DNA from: Pseudomonadota bacterium
GTDB lineage: Bacteria; Desulfobacterota; Desulfovibrionia; Desulfovibrionales; Desulfovibrionaceae
DNA: 29,897 nt
Direction: 5' to 3'
NCBI GenBank assembly: GCA_023390395.1
Contig: JAEWCY010000229.1
Location: 1 to 29,897, forward strand
Under the pieces are notes generated by a model, which saw only the letters and a program-made list of their open reading frames with translations, had not been told where the DNA came from and did no database searches. A program made the translations under genes and the position numbers. Position 1 is the first letter of the stretch. Every line of letters starts with the position of its first letter. Below are positions 1 to 7,449 of this stretch, in pieces.

Positions 1-48
1 AGCCCACAACGGCCGGCAGGGCTTCCCATCCCCACCCCTTGAGGGGGT

Positions 49-105
49 TCGGGGGGGATCATCCCCCCCGATGGGGAGGTCCAGGAGGGGCGACGCCCCT
101 CCTGG
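49..105. repeat. Two tandem GC-rich hairpins upstream of alaS
   Basis: Two inverted repeats lie back to back. The first (49-71) has a 9-bp stem around an ATCAT loop. The second (81-105) is a perfect 12-bp stem around a single central base and is followed by CTCTTC. The second could be the intrinsic terminator of an upstream gene outside the window. The paired-hairpin layout also resembles the short intergenic palindromic elements that are repeated in many desulfovibrio genomes; that is from memory and only a comparison with the whole genome would show it. A weaker C4/G4 inverted repeat sits just before, at about 35-46. No coding frame is evident in 1-177. Confidence 0.6.
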
Positions 106-177
106 CTCTTCAATATTTCGAGGAAGATGCGGGGGATGCGTCCTTTGGTCTTCCATCCCCATGCGGAGGCATACGTG

Positions 178-2820
178 ATGATGACGGCCAATGAGATTCG
201 CGCCAAGTTCCTGGAATACTTCGTCGCCAACGGGCACCAGCTGGTTTCTTCCTCGCCGCTCGTGCCGCGAGAGGACCCGACGCTTCTTTTCACCAACGCC
301 GGCATGGTGCAGTTCAAGAAGGTGTTCCTGGGCCAGGACAAGCCCGGCTACAAGCGGGCCACCACTTCCCAGAAGTGCCTGCGCGTGGGCGGCAAGCACA
401 ACGACCTGGAAAACGTCGGCCGCACCGCCCGCCACCACACCTTTTTCGAGATGCTCGGCAACTTCTCCTTCGGCGACTATTTCAAGGAAGACGCCATCCG
501 GTTCGCCTGGACCTTCCTGACCGAGGTCATTGGCCTGGACAAGTCGCGCCTGTACGCCACGGTCTACCTGGACGACGACGAGGCCTTCGGCCTGTGGAAG
601 AAGATCGCCGGGCTCAGCGACGACCGCATCTTCCGCCTGGGCGAGAAGGACAACTTCTGGTCCATGGGCGACACCGGCCCCTGCGGCCCGTGTTCGGAGA
701 TCATGTACGACCGGGGCGAGGCGATCGCCTGCGGCCCCAATTGCGGCATCGGCGCCTGCGACTGCGACCGGTACCTGGAAATCTGGAACCTGGTGTTCAT
801 GCAGTACGACCAGATCGACAAGGACACGCGCGTGTCCCTGCCGCGCCCGAGCATCGACACGGGCATGGGCCTGGAGCGCATCGCGGCCGTGGTCCAGGGC
901 GTGCATTCCAATTTCGACATCGACCTCTTCCAGACCATCATCGCCACGGCCGCGTCCATCGCCGGCGTGGCCTACGGCGCGGACGAGGAGAGCGACACGG
1001 CCCTTCGCGTCATTGGCGACCACAGCCGCTCGGTGGCGTTCCTGCTGGCCGACGGCGTCATGCCCTCCAACGAGGGCCGGGGCTACGTGCTGCGCCGCTT
1101 GATCCGCCGGGCGCTGCGCTTCGGCAAGCTCATCGGCCTGTCCGATCCGTTCCTCTTCAAGACCGCCGGCACGGTGGTGGACGTCATGGGCGACGCCTAT
1201 CCGGAGCTCGTGGCCAGCCGTGAGTTCATGGAGCGGGTGGTGCGCGAGGAGGAGGAGCGTTTCGGCGTGACCCTCGACAAGGGCCTGGCCATCCTGGCCG
1301 AGGAGCTCGACCGCATGGCCGGGGCCGGGGAGACGACCATCACCGGCCAGTTCGCCTTCAAGCTCTACGACACCTACGGATTTCCGCTGGACATCGTCAA
1401 CGACGTGGCCGGCAAGCGGGGCATCGTCGCGGACGAGGACGGCTACCGCGTCTGCATGGCCGAGCAGAAGGCCCGGGCCAAGGCGGCCTGGAAGGGCAGC
1501 GGCGAGACCGACCCGGCGGTGCTGTTCCTGGAGCTGCTCGAATCGGGCATGAAGTCGCGCTTCGTGGGCTACGAGGACCTGACCGCCAAAAGCCGGGTCA
1601 ACGCGCTCATCTCGGCCGAGGGCCAGGCCGTGGAGCGTCTGACGGTCGGCGAGACCGGCTACATGGTCAGCGCCGTGACGCCTTTTTACGGCGAGTCCGG
1701 CGGCCAGGCCGGCGACGTGGGCACGGTGTCCACCCTGACCGGCGACGCCGTCGTGCTCGGAACCGTGAAAGCCGGGCCGGAGCTGACCGCGCACCACATC
1801 AAGGTGGAAACCGGCGAGATCCTGCTCGACCAGGAGGCGGAACTTGCCGTGGACGCGGCCGTGCGCACGGCCACGGCGCGCAACCACACGACGACCCACC
1901 TGCTGCACAAGGCGCTGAAAAACGTGCTCGGCGGCCACGTCAACCAGGCCGGCTCGCTGGTTACGCCCGAGCGGCTGCGTTTCGACTTCACCCACGTCTC
2001 GGCCATGACGCCCGAGGAGATCGCCAAAGTCGAGGACGAGGTCAACGCGGCCATACTGCTCGACGCGCCGGTGGTCACCGAGGTCATGGGCATAGAAGCG
2101 GCCCGGGCCAAGGGCGCGACCGCGCTTTTCGGCGAGAAGTACGGCGACGAGGTACGCGTGGTCGAGGTGCCGGGCGTGTCCATGGAATTTTGCGGCGGCA
2201 CGCACCTGCGGGCCACGGGCCAGGCCGGCAGCTTCCTGATCCTGTCGGAATCGGGCGTGGCCGCCGGCACGCGGCGCATCGAGGCGGCCACGGGCACAAA
2301 CGCCCTGGCGCAACTGCGGGCCATGCGCGGCGAGCTCGACGAGGCCCTGCACGCCGTCAAGGCGCGGCCGGGCGAGCTGGTCTCGCGCGTCAAAAAGCTG
2401 CAGGACGAGATCAAGGCCCTGGGCAAGGAAAAGGAGCAGTTGGCGGCCAAGCTGGCCTCGGGCCAGGGCCGCGACCTGCTTTCCGGCCTGGAGGAGATCG
2501 GCGGGGTGAAGGTGCTGTGCGCCAGGGTGGACGCGGCCAACGTCAAGGCCCTTCGCGAGGCCATGGACGACCTGCGCAGCAAGGTGCCCTCGGGCGTGGT
2601 GGCCATCGCCGCCGAGCAGGAGGGCGGCAAGGTCAGCCTGATCGTGGCCGTGAGCAAGGATCTGCACGGCCGTTTCACGGCCCCGGCGCTCATCAAGGAT
2701 GCGGCGGCGGCGGTCGGCGGCTCGGGCGGCGGCCGCCCGGACATGGCGCAGGCCGGCGGCACGAACCCGGCCGGCATCGACGAGGCCTTCGCCAAGGTGA
2801 AGGCGGCCGTGGCCGGCTAG
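178..2820 (+). CDS. alaS: Alanyl-tRNA synthetase
   Basis: Class II aminoacyl-tRNA synthetase that charges tRNA-Ala with alanine in the cytoplasm and edits mischarged Ser/Gly. About 880 residues, the normal bacterial length. The catalytic core is at the N-terminus (FTNAGM..FK, then GPCGPCSEI). The editing domain carries the zinc-ligand motifs NHTTTHLLH and CGGTH, followed by a coiled linker and a C-terminal C-Ala domain ending in the usual glycine-rich block (AQAGGTNPAG). I place the start at ATG 178, because GGAGG at 165-169 gives 8-nt spacing; ATG 181 is an equally good neighbour. An in-frame ATG at 127 would add 17 residues that do not look like AlaRS. An intrinsic terminator follows 27 nt after the stop, so the gene ends its transcription unit. 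Confidence 0.97.
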   Translation: MMTANEIRAKFLEYFVANGHQLVSSSPLVPREDPTLLFTNAGMVQFKKVFLGQDKPGYKRATTSQKCLRVGGKHNDLENVGRTARHHTFFEMLGNFSFGDYFKEDAIRFAWTFLTEVIGLDKSRLYATVYLDDDEAFGLWKKIAGLSDDRIFRLGEKDNFWSMGDTGPCGPCSEIMYDRGEAIACGPNCGIGACDCDRYLEIWNLVFMQYDQIDKDTRVSLPRPSIDTGMGLERIAAVVQGVHSNFDIDLFQTIIATAASIAGVAYGADEESDTALRVIGDHSRSVAFLLADGVMPSNEGRGYVLRRLIRRALRFGKLIGLSDPFLFKTAGTVVDVMGDAYPELVASREFMERVVREEEERFGVTLDKGLAILAEELDRMAGAGETTITGQFAFKLYDTYGFPLDIVNDVAGKRGIVADEDGYRVCMAEQKARAKAAWKGSGETDPAVLFLELLESGMKSRFVGYEDLTAKSRVNALISAEGQAVERLTVGETGYMVSAVTPFYGESGGQAGDVGTVSTLTGDAVVLGTVKAGPELTAHHIKVETGEILLDQEAELAVDAAVRTATARNHTTTHLLHKALKNVLGGHVNQAGSLVTPERLRFDFTHVSAMTPEEIAKVEDEVNAAILLDAPVVTEVMGIEAARAKGATALFGEKYGDEVRVVEVPGVSMEFCGGTHLRATGQAGSFLILSESGVAAGTRRIEAATGTNALAQLRAMRGELDEALHAVKARPGELVSRVKKLQDEIKALGKEKEQLAAKLASGQGRDLLSGLEEIGGVKVLCARVDAANVKALREAMDDLRSKVPSGVVAIAAEQEGGKVSLIVAVSKDLHGRFTAPALIKDAAAAVGGSGGGRPDMAQAGGTNPAGIDEAFAKVKAAVAG

Positions 2821-2846
2821 GCAAGGCCGAACAATCGTGCATGTTC

Positions 2847-2876
2847 AGGGCGGTCCCGGAAGGGGCCGCCCTTTTT
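2847..2876 (+). terminator. Rho-independent terminator of alaS
   Basis: An 11-bp stem (AGGGCGG plus TCCC against GGGG plus CCGCCCT, one G-T wobble) closes on a GGAA tetraloop and runs straight into TTTTT. It is located 27 nt after the alaS stop codon. Confidence 0.9.
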
Positions 2877-3372
2877 CGTGGCCTTCAGGACTTGGCGGCG
2901 AAAGCCGCCAGTTCGGCAAGGAAACGGCAGACGGCGGTTCGGCTGGCCGCCTGGAAAGCAGGCGCGCCATAGCCGGTTTTCATGCGGGCGCACAATCGGG
3001 CTTCAGACAGGACGGCACCCTTTCGTTGTTATGTAAACGGAAATATTTGGATGCAGAAGCCGGCCGTGAAAAGACCGAGGTGCTTTTGTGCCAGGACTCG
3101 TCGAGCGCCGTCTTGGTCTTGTGCTTTGGTCATTGCCGCTAGGAAGCGTTCGTTGCAATGTGTACGGGGTCCGCTTTGCCATTTTTCAAAACCGCGGAGA
3201 GGACTCGTAACGTCGCTGCGGTATTTACTTTTCCCATTCGGGGCGATAGGATGGGGGAACGCTCGGAAATCCCCTGTCGTGGCCGGCCGAGTCGGCGCAC
3301 GGCGTTTAGGAGGCGTCAGGGACCAAAGAAATCGAGGCCGTCGTCGGATCACCCTCTGCACAAGGACGTATC
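2877..3372. other. Gene-free region between alaS and hemerythrin
   Basis: No convincing gene in about 500 nt. It holds a perfect 7-bp hairpin with a GAAA tetraloop (2893-2910). A short minus-strand frame of about 45 codons ends at TGA near 2889-2891; its in-frame ATG would give a 32-residue peptide rich in Ala, with GC-biased third positions, which could be a gene remnant or chance. From about 3010 to 3250 the base composition is visibly more AT-rich than the surrounding genes, as expected for a promoter region. The hemerythrin promoter candidate is listed separately. Confidence 0.55.
3224..3252 (+). promoter_or_regulatory. Candidate sigma-70 promoter for the hemerythrin gene
   Basis: TTTACT and TAGGAT are separated by exactly 17 nt, and each matches four of six consensus positions. 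Transcription from here would give a leader of roughly 115 nt before the ATG at 3373. Found by eye only. Confidence 0.38.
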
Positions 3373-3963
3373 ATGCTGCAGGAGACCCCATCGCAAATCG
3401 TCGAGTTCATTACATGGAAGACAAGCTATGACTGCGTCGTGGACATCATAAACTGCCAACACAAGGGAATCCTCCGATTCATCAACGCCTGGCACACGGA
3501 AATTCTCAACAACAAGATTCCTCGTGTCGACAGCATAGAATACATGAGAAAAAAGTTCTCATTCCTGGAAATTTTCTCCTACGCCCATTTCACCCTGGAA
3601 GAAGGCCTGCTGAAGATTCTGGTGGACAAATTCGGCTTCAAGGAATCCGTCTACACCGGGCATTTGACGACGCATGCCAAGTTCGTCAACAATTTCATGA
3701 ATCCCCTCAAGGCCCAGGTCGAACTGACGGGCAATAAAGACCTCGCCATCGTGGACCATATCGCGGCCGACGCCCTCGGCGACGTCGCCAAGTGGTGGTA
3801 CAACCATATCCGGGACGTCTCGGAAAATTCACGCTGCAGCTACGACCACTACTACCGGCTGTTCATCGAACGGTTGAACGAAACGGACAAGATCACGATG
3901 TTCAACGACGTGATCATGTTCCTGGAAAAGTGCCCGCAACCCTACTCGTGCACCACCTGGTAA
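3373..3963 (+). CDS. Bacteriohemerythrin-like protein
   Basis: A soluble 196-residue four-helix di-iron protein of the hemerythrin family, expected to bind O2 or act as an oxygen sensor or scavenger in the cytoplasm. Ligand positions visible in order: H30 (in NCQHKG), H72 and E76 (AHFTLEE), H97 and H101 (HLTTH), H145 (WWYNHI). The expected bridging Asp five residues after the last His is a Ser (S150); D148 and E151 are nearby. The spacing between H101 and H145 is long, and there is a C-terminal extension of about 45 residues. AAGGA at 3362-3366 sets the ATG start. The first half uses ATA, AGA, CGA and GGA codons that are scarce in the neighbours, so codon use is atypical. It faces the chemoreceptor gene with only 39 nt between the stops. 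Family assignment is firm; function is inferred. Confidence 0.9.
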   Translation: MLQETPSQIVEFITWKTSYDCVVDIINCQHKGILRFINAWHTEILNNKIPRVDSIEYMRKKFSFLEIFSYAHFTLEEGLLKILVDKFGFKESVYTGHLTTHAKFVNNFMNPLKAQVELTGNKDLAIVDHIAADALGDVAKWWYNHIRDVSENSRCSYDHYYRLFIERLNETDKITMFNDVIMFLEKCPQPYSCTTW

Positions 3964-4002
3964 GGCGCTCGGCCCGGGCGGCGGCGTCGGAAGGGAAAGG
4001 GC

Positions 4003-5877
4003 TCAGCCCAACTGCCTGCCCCCTGCCGCCTTCCCCTCGGTTTCCAGCTCCTGCGTCAGGGCCGCCAGTTCCTGGGCCTCGCGGGCCAGGTCGCCCACGG
4101 CCCGGGAAGCCTCGCCCATGGCCGTGGAAGCGGCCGAGGCGATGGCGTTGACGTCCTCGATGGAGCGGTTGATCTCCTCGCTCGTGGCGGACTGCTCCTC
4201 GGCTGCCGTGGCGATGGAGCGCACCTGGTCCGAGGCGCTGTCCACAAGCGCGACGATGGCCGCCAGCGCCTGCCCGGCCGCGTCGGCGAGCGTGCTGGCC
4301 TCCTCCACGGAGTCGGCCGCCTGCTCCACATGCTGCACGTTGCGGCCCGTGCCCTGCTGGATGCCGTGTATCGCCTCGCCCACCTCCTTGGTGGCGGTCA
4401 TGGTCTTTTCCGCGAGCTTTCGCACTTCGTCGGCCACGACGGCGAAGCCGCGCCCGGCCTCGCCGGCCCTGGCCGCCTCGATGGCGGCGTTTAAGGCCAG
4501 CAGGTTCGTCTGGTCCGCGATGTCGGAAATGACGTTCATGATCCGGCCGATGTCCCGGGCCTGGGTCCCGAGCCGGCCCATGTCCTCCTTGAGGGCGCGC
4601 GCCTGGTCCCGGACGCGGCCGATGCGCTCCACCATGCGGCCGACCACGTCCGCGCCCTCGTTGGCCTTGCCCCGGGCCGCATCGGTGGTGGCGGCGGCGT
4701 TGCCGGCATTCTTGGCCACTTCCAGCACCGTGGCGTTCATCTCTTCCATGGCCGTGGCCGTTTCGGCCATGCGCCGGGACTGGTTGTCCGCGCCCCGGCT
4801 CGATTCGTCGATCTGGGCCGAAAGTTCGGCCGCGGCGCTCGACACCACGCCCACCACGCCGCCGAGCCGCCCGGCCGCCTGGAGCAGGCCTTCGGCCCGG
4901 GCCGCCTGGGCCTGGGCCATGGCCGCCTCGGCCTCCCGGCGCGAGGCGTCGGCGGCCCGGGCCTTGTCCTCGGCCTCCCGGGTCTTGGTCTCGATGGCGG
5001 CGATGTTCTCGCGCAGGGTGGCCACCATGGTGTTGAGGGCGGCCTGCATGCGGGCGGCCTCGTCGTTGCCCGAAGCGTCCAGGGCGATGTCCAGGTTGCC
5101 GGCGGCGCAGCGCGCCGCCGCCTCGGTGGCCTGGCGGATGGGGCCGGCGACCGAGCGGATGACGAGCAGGCACAGGCCCATGAGCACGACCAGGCCGAGG
5201 CCGACGCCGGCCAGGATGCGCAGGAGCAGGGATTCGATGCGCGCCTGGCTCTCGGTCCGGATGGCCGCCTTTTCGCGCTCGATATTGTCGATGTACACGC
5301 CCGTGCCGAGCCACATGGACGTGCCCGGGATCATGACGGCGCAGGCCAGCTTGGGCTGGTCGCCCTGGCCGGGCTTGGGAAAGACGTATTCCACGAAGCC
5401 GCCGCCGGCCTTGGCCCGGCGGGCCAGTTCGCGCACGTAGGGCACGCCGTTTTTGTCCCTCACCTCGCCGAGATCCTTGCCCTGGCGCTCCTTGGCGATG
5501 GGCAGGGCCACATTGACCGTGTCCTCGTAGACGAAATAGTAGCCGGATTTGTCTTCCTCGAAACGGAACTCGTCCACCATCCTGCGGATCATGTCGATGC
5601 GCTTGGCCGGGTCATCGATGCCCTTGACGGCCTCGCCGATGGAGGCGGCCAGGGCGCTTGAGGCGACGAGGAGCTTGTCCTTCTGGCCTTGCAGCATGAT
5701 GTTCTGGGCGATGGCGACGTTGCTGTCCGTCAGGGCTTGCATGCCGAGGTAGAACGTCAGGACCACGCCGCAGATGAAGATGGCGAACAAGGCGAGGAGC
5801 AGCACGAAGCGCCAGGTGAGGGAGATCTTGCGTAACCACGAAGCGGAACCGTCGTTGGATCGGGCATGGATGGACAT
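4003..5877 (-). CDS. Methyl-accepting chemotaxis protein, single-Cache type
   Basis: An inner-membrane chemoreceptor of 624 residues that passes ligand signals to CheA through its cytoplasmic hairpin. Order of parts: TM1 about 23-46, a periplasmic sCache_2-type sensor about 50-205 (DKSGYYFVYED and later MIPGTSMWLGTGVYID), TM2 about 217-241, HAMP about 242-295, a coiled coil, and the highly conserved signalling tip about 452-490 (DIADQTNLLALNAAIEAARA). Flanking helices carry typical methylation-type Glu/Gln pairs. There is no C-terminal NWETF-type tether for CheR/CheB. I prefer the ATG at 5877, preceded by GGAGG at 5-nt spacing; the upstream in-frame ATG at 5889 has a poor site. sCache_2 receptors often sense small organic acids, so a link with the adjacent dicarboxylate genes is possible but is only inference. 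Confidence 0.95.
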   Translation of the reverse strand: MSIHARSNDGSASWLRKISLTWRFVLLLALFAIFICGVVLTFYLGMQALTDSNVAIAQNIMLQGQKDKLLVASSALAASIGEAVKGIDDPAKRIDMIRRMVDEFRFEEDKSGYYFVYEDTVNVALPIAKERQGKDLGEVRDKNGVPYVRELARRAKAGGGFVEYVFPKPGQGDQPKLACAVMIPGTSMWLGTGVYIDNIEREKAAIRTESQARIESLLLRILAGVGLGLVVLMGLCLLVIRSVAGPIRQATEAAARCAAGNLDIALDASGNDEAARMQAALNTMVATLRENIAAIETKTREAEDKARAADASRREAEAAMAQAQAARAEGLLQAAGRLGGVVGVVSSAAAELSAQIDESSRGADNQSRRMAETATAMEEMNATVLEVAKNAGNAAATTDAARGKANEGADVVGRMVERIGRVRDQARALKEDMGRLGTQARDIGRIMNVISDIADQTNLLALNAAIEAARAGEAGRGFAVVADEVRKLAEKTMTATKEVGEAIHGIQQGTGRNVQHVEQAADSVEEASTLADAAGQALAAIVALVDSASDQVRSIATAAEEQSATSEEINRSIEDVNAIASAASTAMGEASRAVGDLAREAQELAALTQELETEGKAAGGRQLG

Positions 5878-6198
5878 GAACGCCTCCATTTTCCTGTCGG
5901 TCGTGGTGTGAGGATATTTTTAAGCCAAGAGTAGCATAATGTAGTTCCTGGTTCAATACCGTTCGGAAACGGCGCGGGCTGTTAAAAAGAGAACAAGAAG
6001 CCCGTGGCCGGATGCGGGCGGCGGACGACCCCGGACCGCGTCGGGGAGAAGGGTGCGTCAGTCGGCGGGATGGATTCTGCGCGGCGTACCATCTTCCCGC
6101 GCGTCGCGCCGCGCATTGCTTCAGTCGGGAAGGCGTCTGGCCGGATGGCGGAGAAAGGACCGTGCAGCGCGCCTGTCGCCCGGGCCGCAAAACGGAGC
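5878..6198. other. Gene-free region upstream of the chemoreceptor
   Basis: No gene seen. The part next to the receptor (5890-5960) is AT-rich and should hold its promoter; TTGAAC with TACTCT 17 nt away on the minus strand is a weak candidate. Beyond it are a perfect 5-bp hairpin (5959-5972), an inverted repeat CGGGCT/AGCCCG spaced by 18 nt (5975-6004), and an 8-bp inverted repeat GCGCGGCG/CGCCGCGC (6079-6114). No reading frame here has a ribosome binding site or a recognisable product. Confidence 0.45.
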
Positions 6199-6235
6199 GG
6201 GGACCGGACGGCCCGTTCCCGGGCCGCCGGTCCCC
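6199..6235 (-). terminator. Strong hairpin, probable terminator of the dehydrogenase unit
   Basis: A 16-bp stem with one bulged A and a TTCC loop lies 24 nt past the stop of the dehydrogenase gene. Read on the minus strand it is followed, after a few bases, by a short run of four T. The long stem makes a terminator likely even though the T-tract is short and not immediately adjacent. Confidence 0.65.
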
Positions 6236-6258
6236 GCCGGGGATGGTCTCTTGATGCG

Positions 6259-7338
6259 TTAGATGCTGCCGGTGCGGATGTGCCGGAGGAAGGCGTCGGT
6301 CACTTCCGAGGTCTTGGACGTGCCGCCGAGGTCCGGGGTCAGCGTCTTGCCGGCGGCCGTGACCGCCTTGATGGCCGCGAGGATCTTGTCCGCGGCCGCC
6401 TTCTGGCCCAAAAACTCCAGCATCATGGCCCCGCTCCAGGACATGGCGATGGGGTTGGCCACACCCTTGCCGTAGAGGTCCGGGGCGGAGCCGTGCACGG
6501 GCTCGAACATGGACGGATAGCGGCGCTCGGGGTCGATGTTGCCGCTGGCCGAAAGGCCCAGGCTGCCGGTGATGGCGCCGCCGATGTCCGTGAGGATGTC
6601 GCCGAACATGTTGGAGGCCACCACCACGTCCAGGGAATCGGGATGGAGCACGTAGCGGGCCGAAAGCGCGTCGATGAGCATGCGCTCGGTGCGCACGTCG
6701 GGGTAGTCCTTGGCCACTTCGTCGAAGACCTGGTCCCAGAAGGTCAGGGTGTGCTTCTGGGCGTTGGACTTGGTGGCCGAGACCAGGTGCTTGCGGGGGC
6801 GGGAGCGGGCCAGCTCGAAGGAATAGCGGATGACGCGCTCCACGCCGGTGCGGGTGAACACCGCCGTTTCCAGGGCCAGCTCGCAGGGCTGGCCGGGATG
6901 CACCCGTCCGCCGGCCCCGGCGTATTCGCCCTCGGTGTTCTCGCGCACGGTCACGATGTCGATGTCCCCGGCCTTGCGCCCGCCGAGCGGGCTCTTGACG
7001 CCGGGCAGCAGCAGGCTCGGCCGCAGGCAGATGTACTGGTCGAAGCCCAGGCGGATCTTGATGAGCAGGCCGTGCAGGGACACGTCGTCGGGCACGAGCT
7101 CGGGATAGCCCACCGCGCCGAAGTAGATGGCGTCGAAGGGGCGCAGCAGGTCCAGGCCGTTTTCCGGCATCATTTCCTTGTGTTCGAGATAGTACTCGCA
7201 TCCCCAGGGGAAGTATTCGTATTCCAGGCGAAAACCGCCGACGGCTTCGGCCGCGGCGTCCAGGACGCGCACGCCCTCGGGCGCGAGTTCCTTGCCGATG
7301 CCGTCACCGGGGATGACGGCGATCTTGTACGACTGCAT
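6259..7338 (-). CDS. D-malate / tartrate-type decarboxylating dehydrogenase
   Basis: An NAD-dependent beta-decarboxylating dehydrogenase of 359 residues, in the isocitrate/isopropylmalate dehydrogenase superfamily. It opens with AVIPGDGIG and keeps the substrate and metal residues of the family: R96, R106, R132, Y139, K190, D223, D247, D251. The early FPWGCEYYLEH block and VSLHGLL..IRLGFDQY are the pattern of tartrate dehydrogenase / D-malate dehydrogenase (TtuC/DmlA) rather than LeuB or Icd. The expected reaction is oxidative decarboxylation of D-malate to pyruvate, CO2 and NADH, or the analogous reaction on tartrate. AGGAGG precedes the ATG at about 9-nt spacing. It lies 111 nt downstream of a DASS dicarboxylate transporter on the same strand, which supports a role in catabolising an imported hydroxy-dicarboxylate. 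3-Isopropylmalate dehydrogenase is the alternative, but no leu genes are nearby. Confidence 0.85.
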   Translation of the reverse strand: MQSYKIAVIPGDGIGKELAPEGVRVLDAAAEAVGGFRLEYEYFPWGCEYYLEHKEMMPENGLDLLRPFDAIYFGAVGYPELVPDDVSLHGLLIKIRLGFDQYICLRPSLLLPGVKSPLGGRKAGDIDIVTVRENTEGEYAGAGGRVHPGQPCELALETAVFTRTGVERVIRYSFELARSRPRKHLVSATKSNAQKHTLTFWDQVFDEVAKDYPDVRTERMLIDALSARYVLHPDSLDVVVASNMFGDILTDIGGAITGSLGLSASGNIDPERRYPSMFEPVHGSAPDLYGKGVANPIAMSWSGAMMLEFLGQKAAADKILAAIKAVTAAGKTLTPDLGGTSKTSEVTDAFLRHIRTGSI

Positions 7339-7363
7339 AGACGACGAGCCTCCTTGAGACGGC

Positions 7364-7394
7364 GCGGGCTCCGTCGGCTCGCGACGGAGCCCGC
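7364..7394 (-). other. Perfect 12-bp hairpin between transporter and dehydrogenase genes
   Basis: GCGGGCTCCGTC and its exact complement flank a 7-nt loop in the 111-nt spacer of the two-gene unit. On the minus strand no T-run follows, so it is not a normal intrinsic terminator. Read-through attenuation, an mRNA processing or stability element, or a short repeat copy are possible. The dehydrogenase ribosome binding site begins only about 10 nt past the stem. Confidence 0.6.
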
Positions 7395-7449
7395 TGGTTT
7401 GCCATGCCCACGCGGGGCACGGGTTGGGCGCAATTGCCTGCCTTGGTTC

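Noticed and set aside
2889..3025. Short minus-strand frame after alaS, about 45 codons
   Set aside because: GC-biased third positions and an in-frame ATG, but no convincing ribosome site and no recognisable product. The perfect hairpin inside it explains part of the composition.
5885..5935. Possible sigma-28 (flagellar) promoter before the chemoreceptor: TAAA followed by ACCGACAG on the minus strand
   Set aside because: The spacing is 17 nt rather than 15, and the -10 differs at three of eight positions. The start point would also fall almost on the ribosome binding site.
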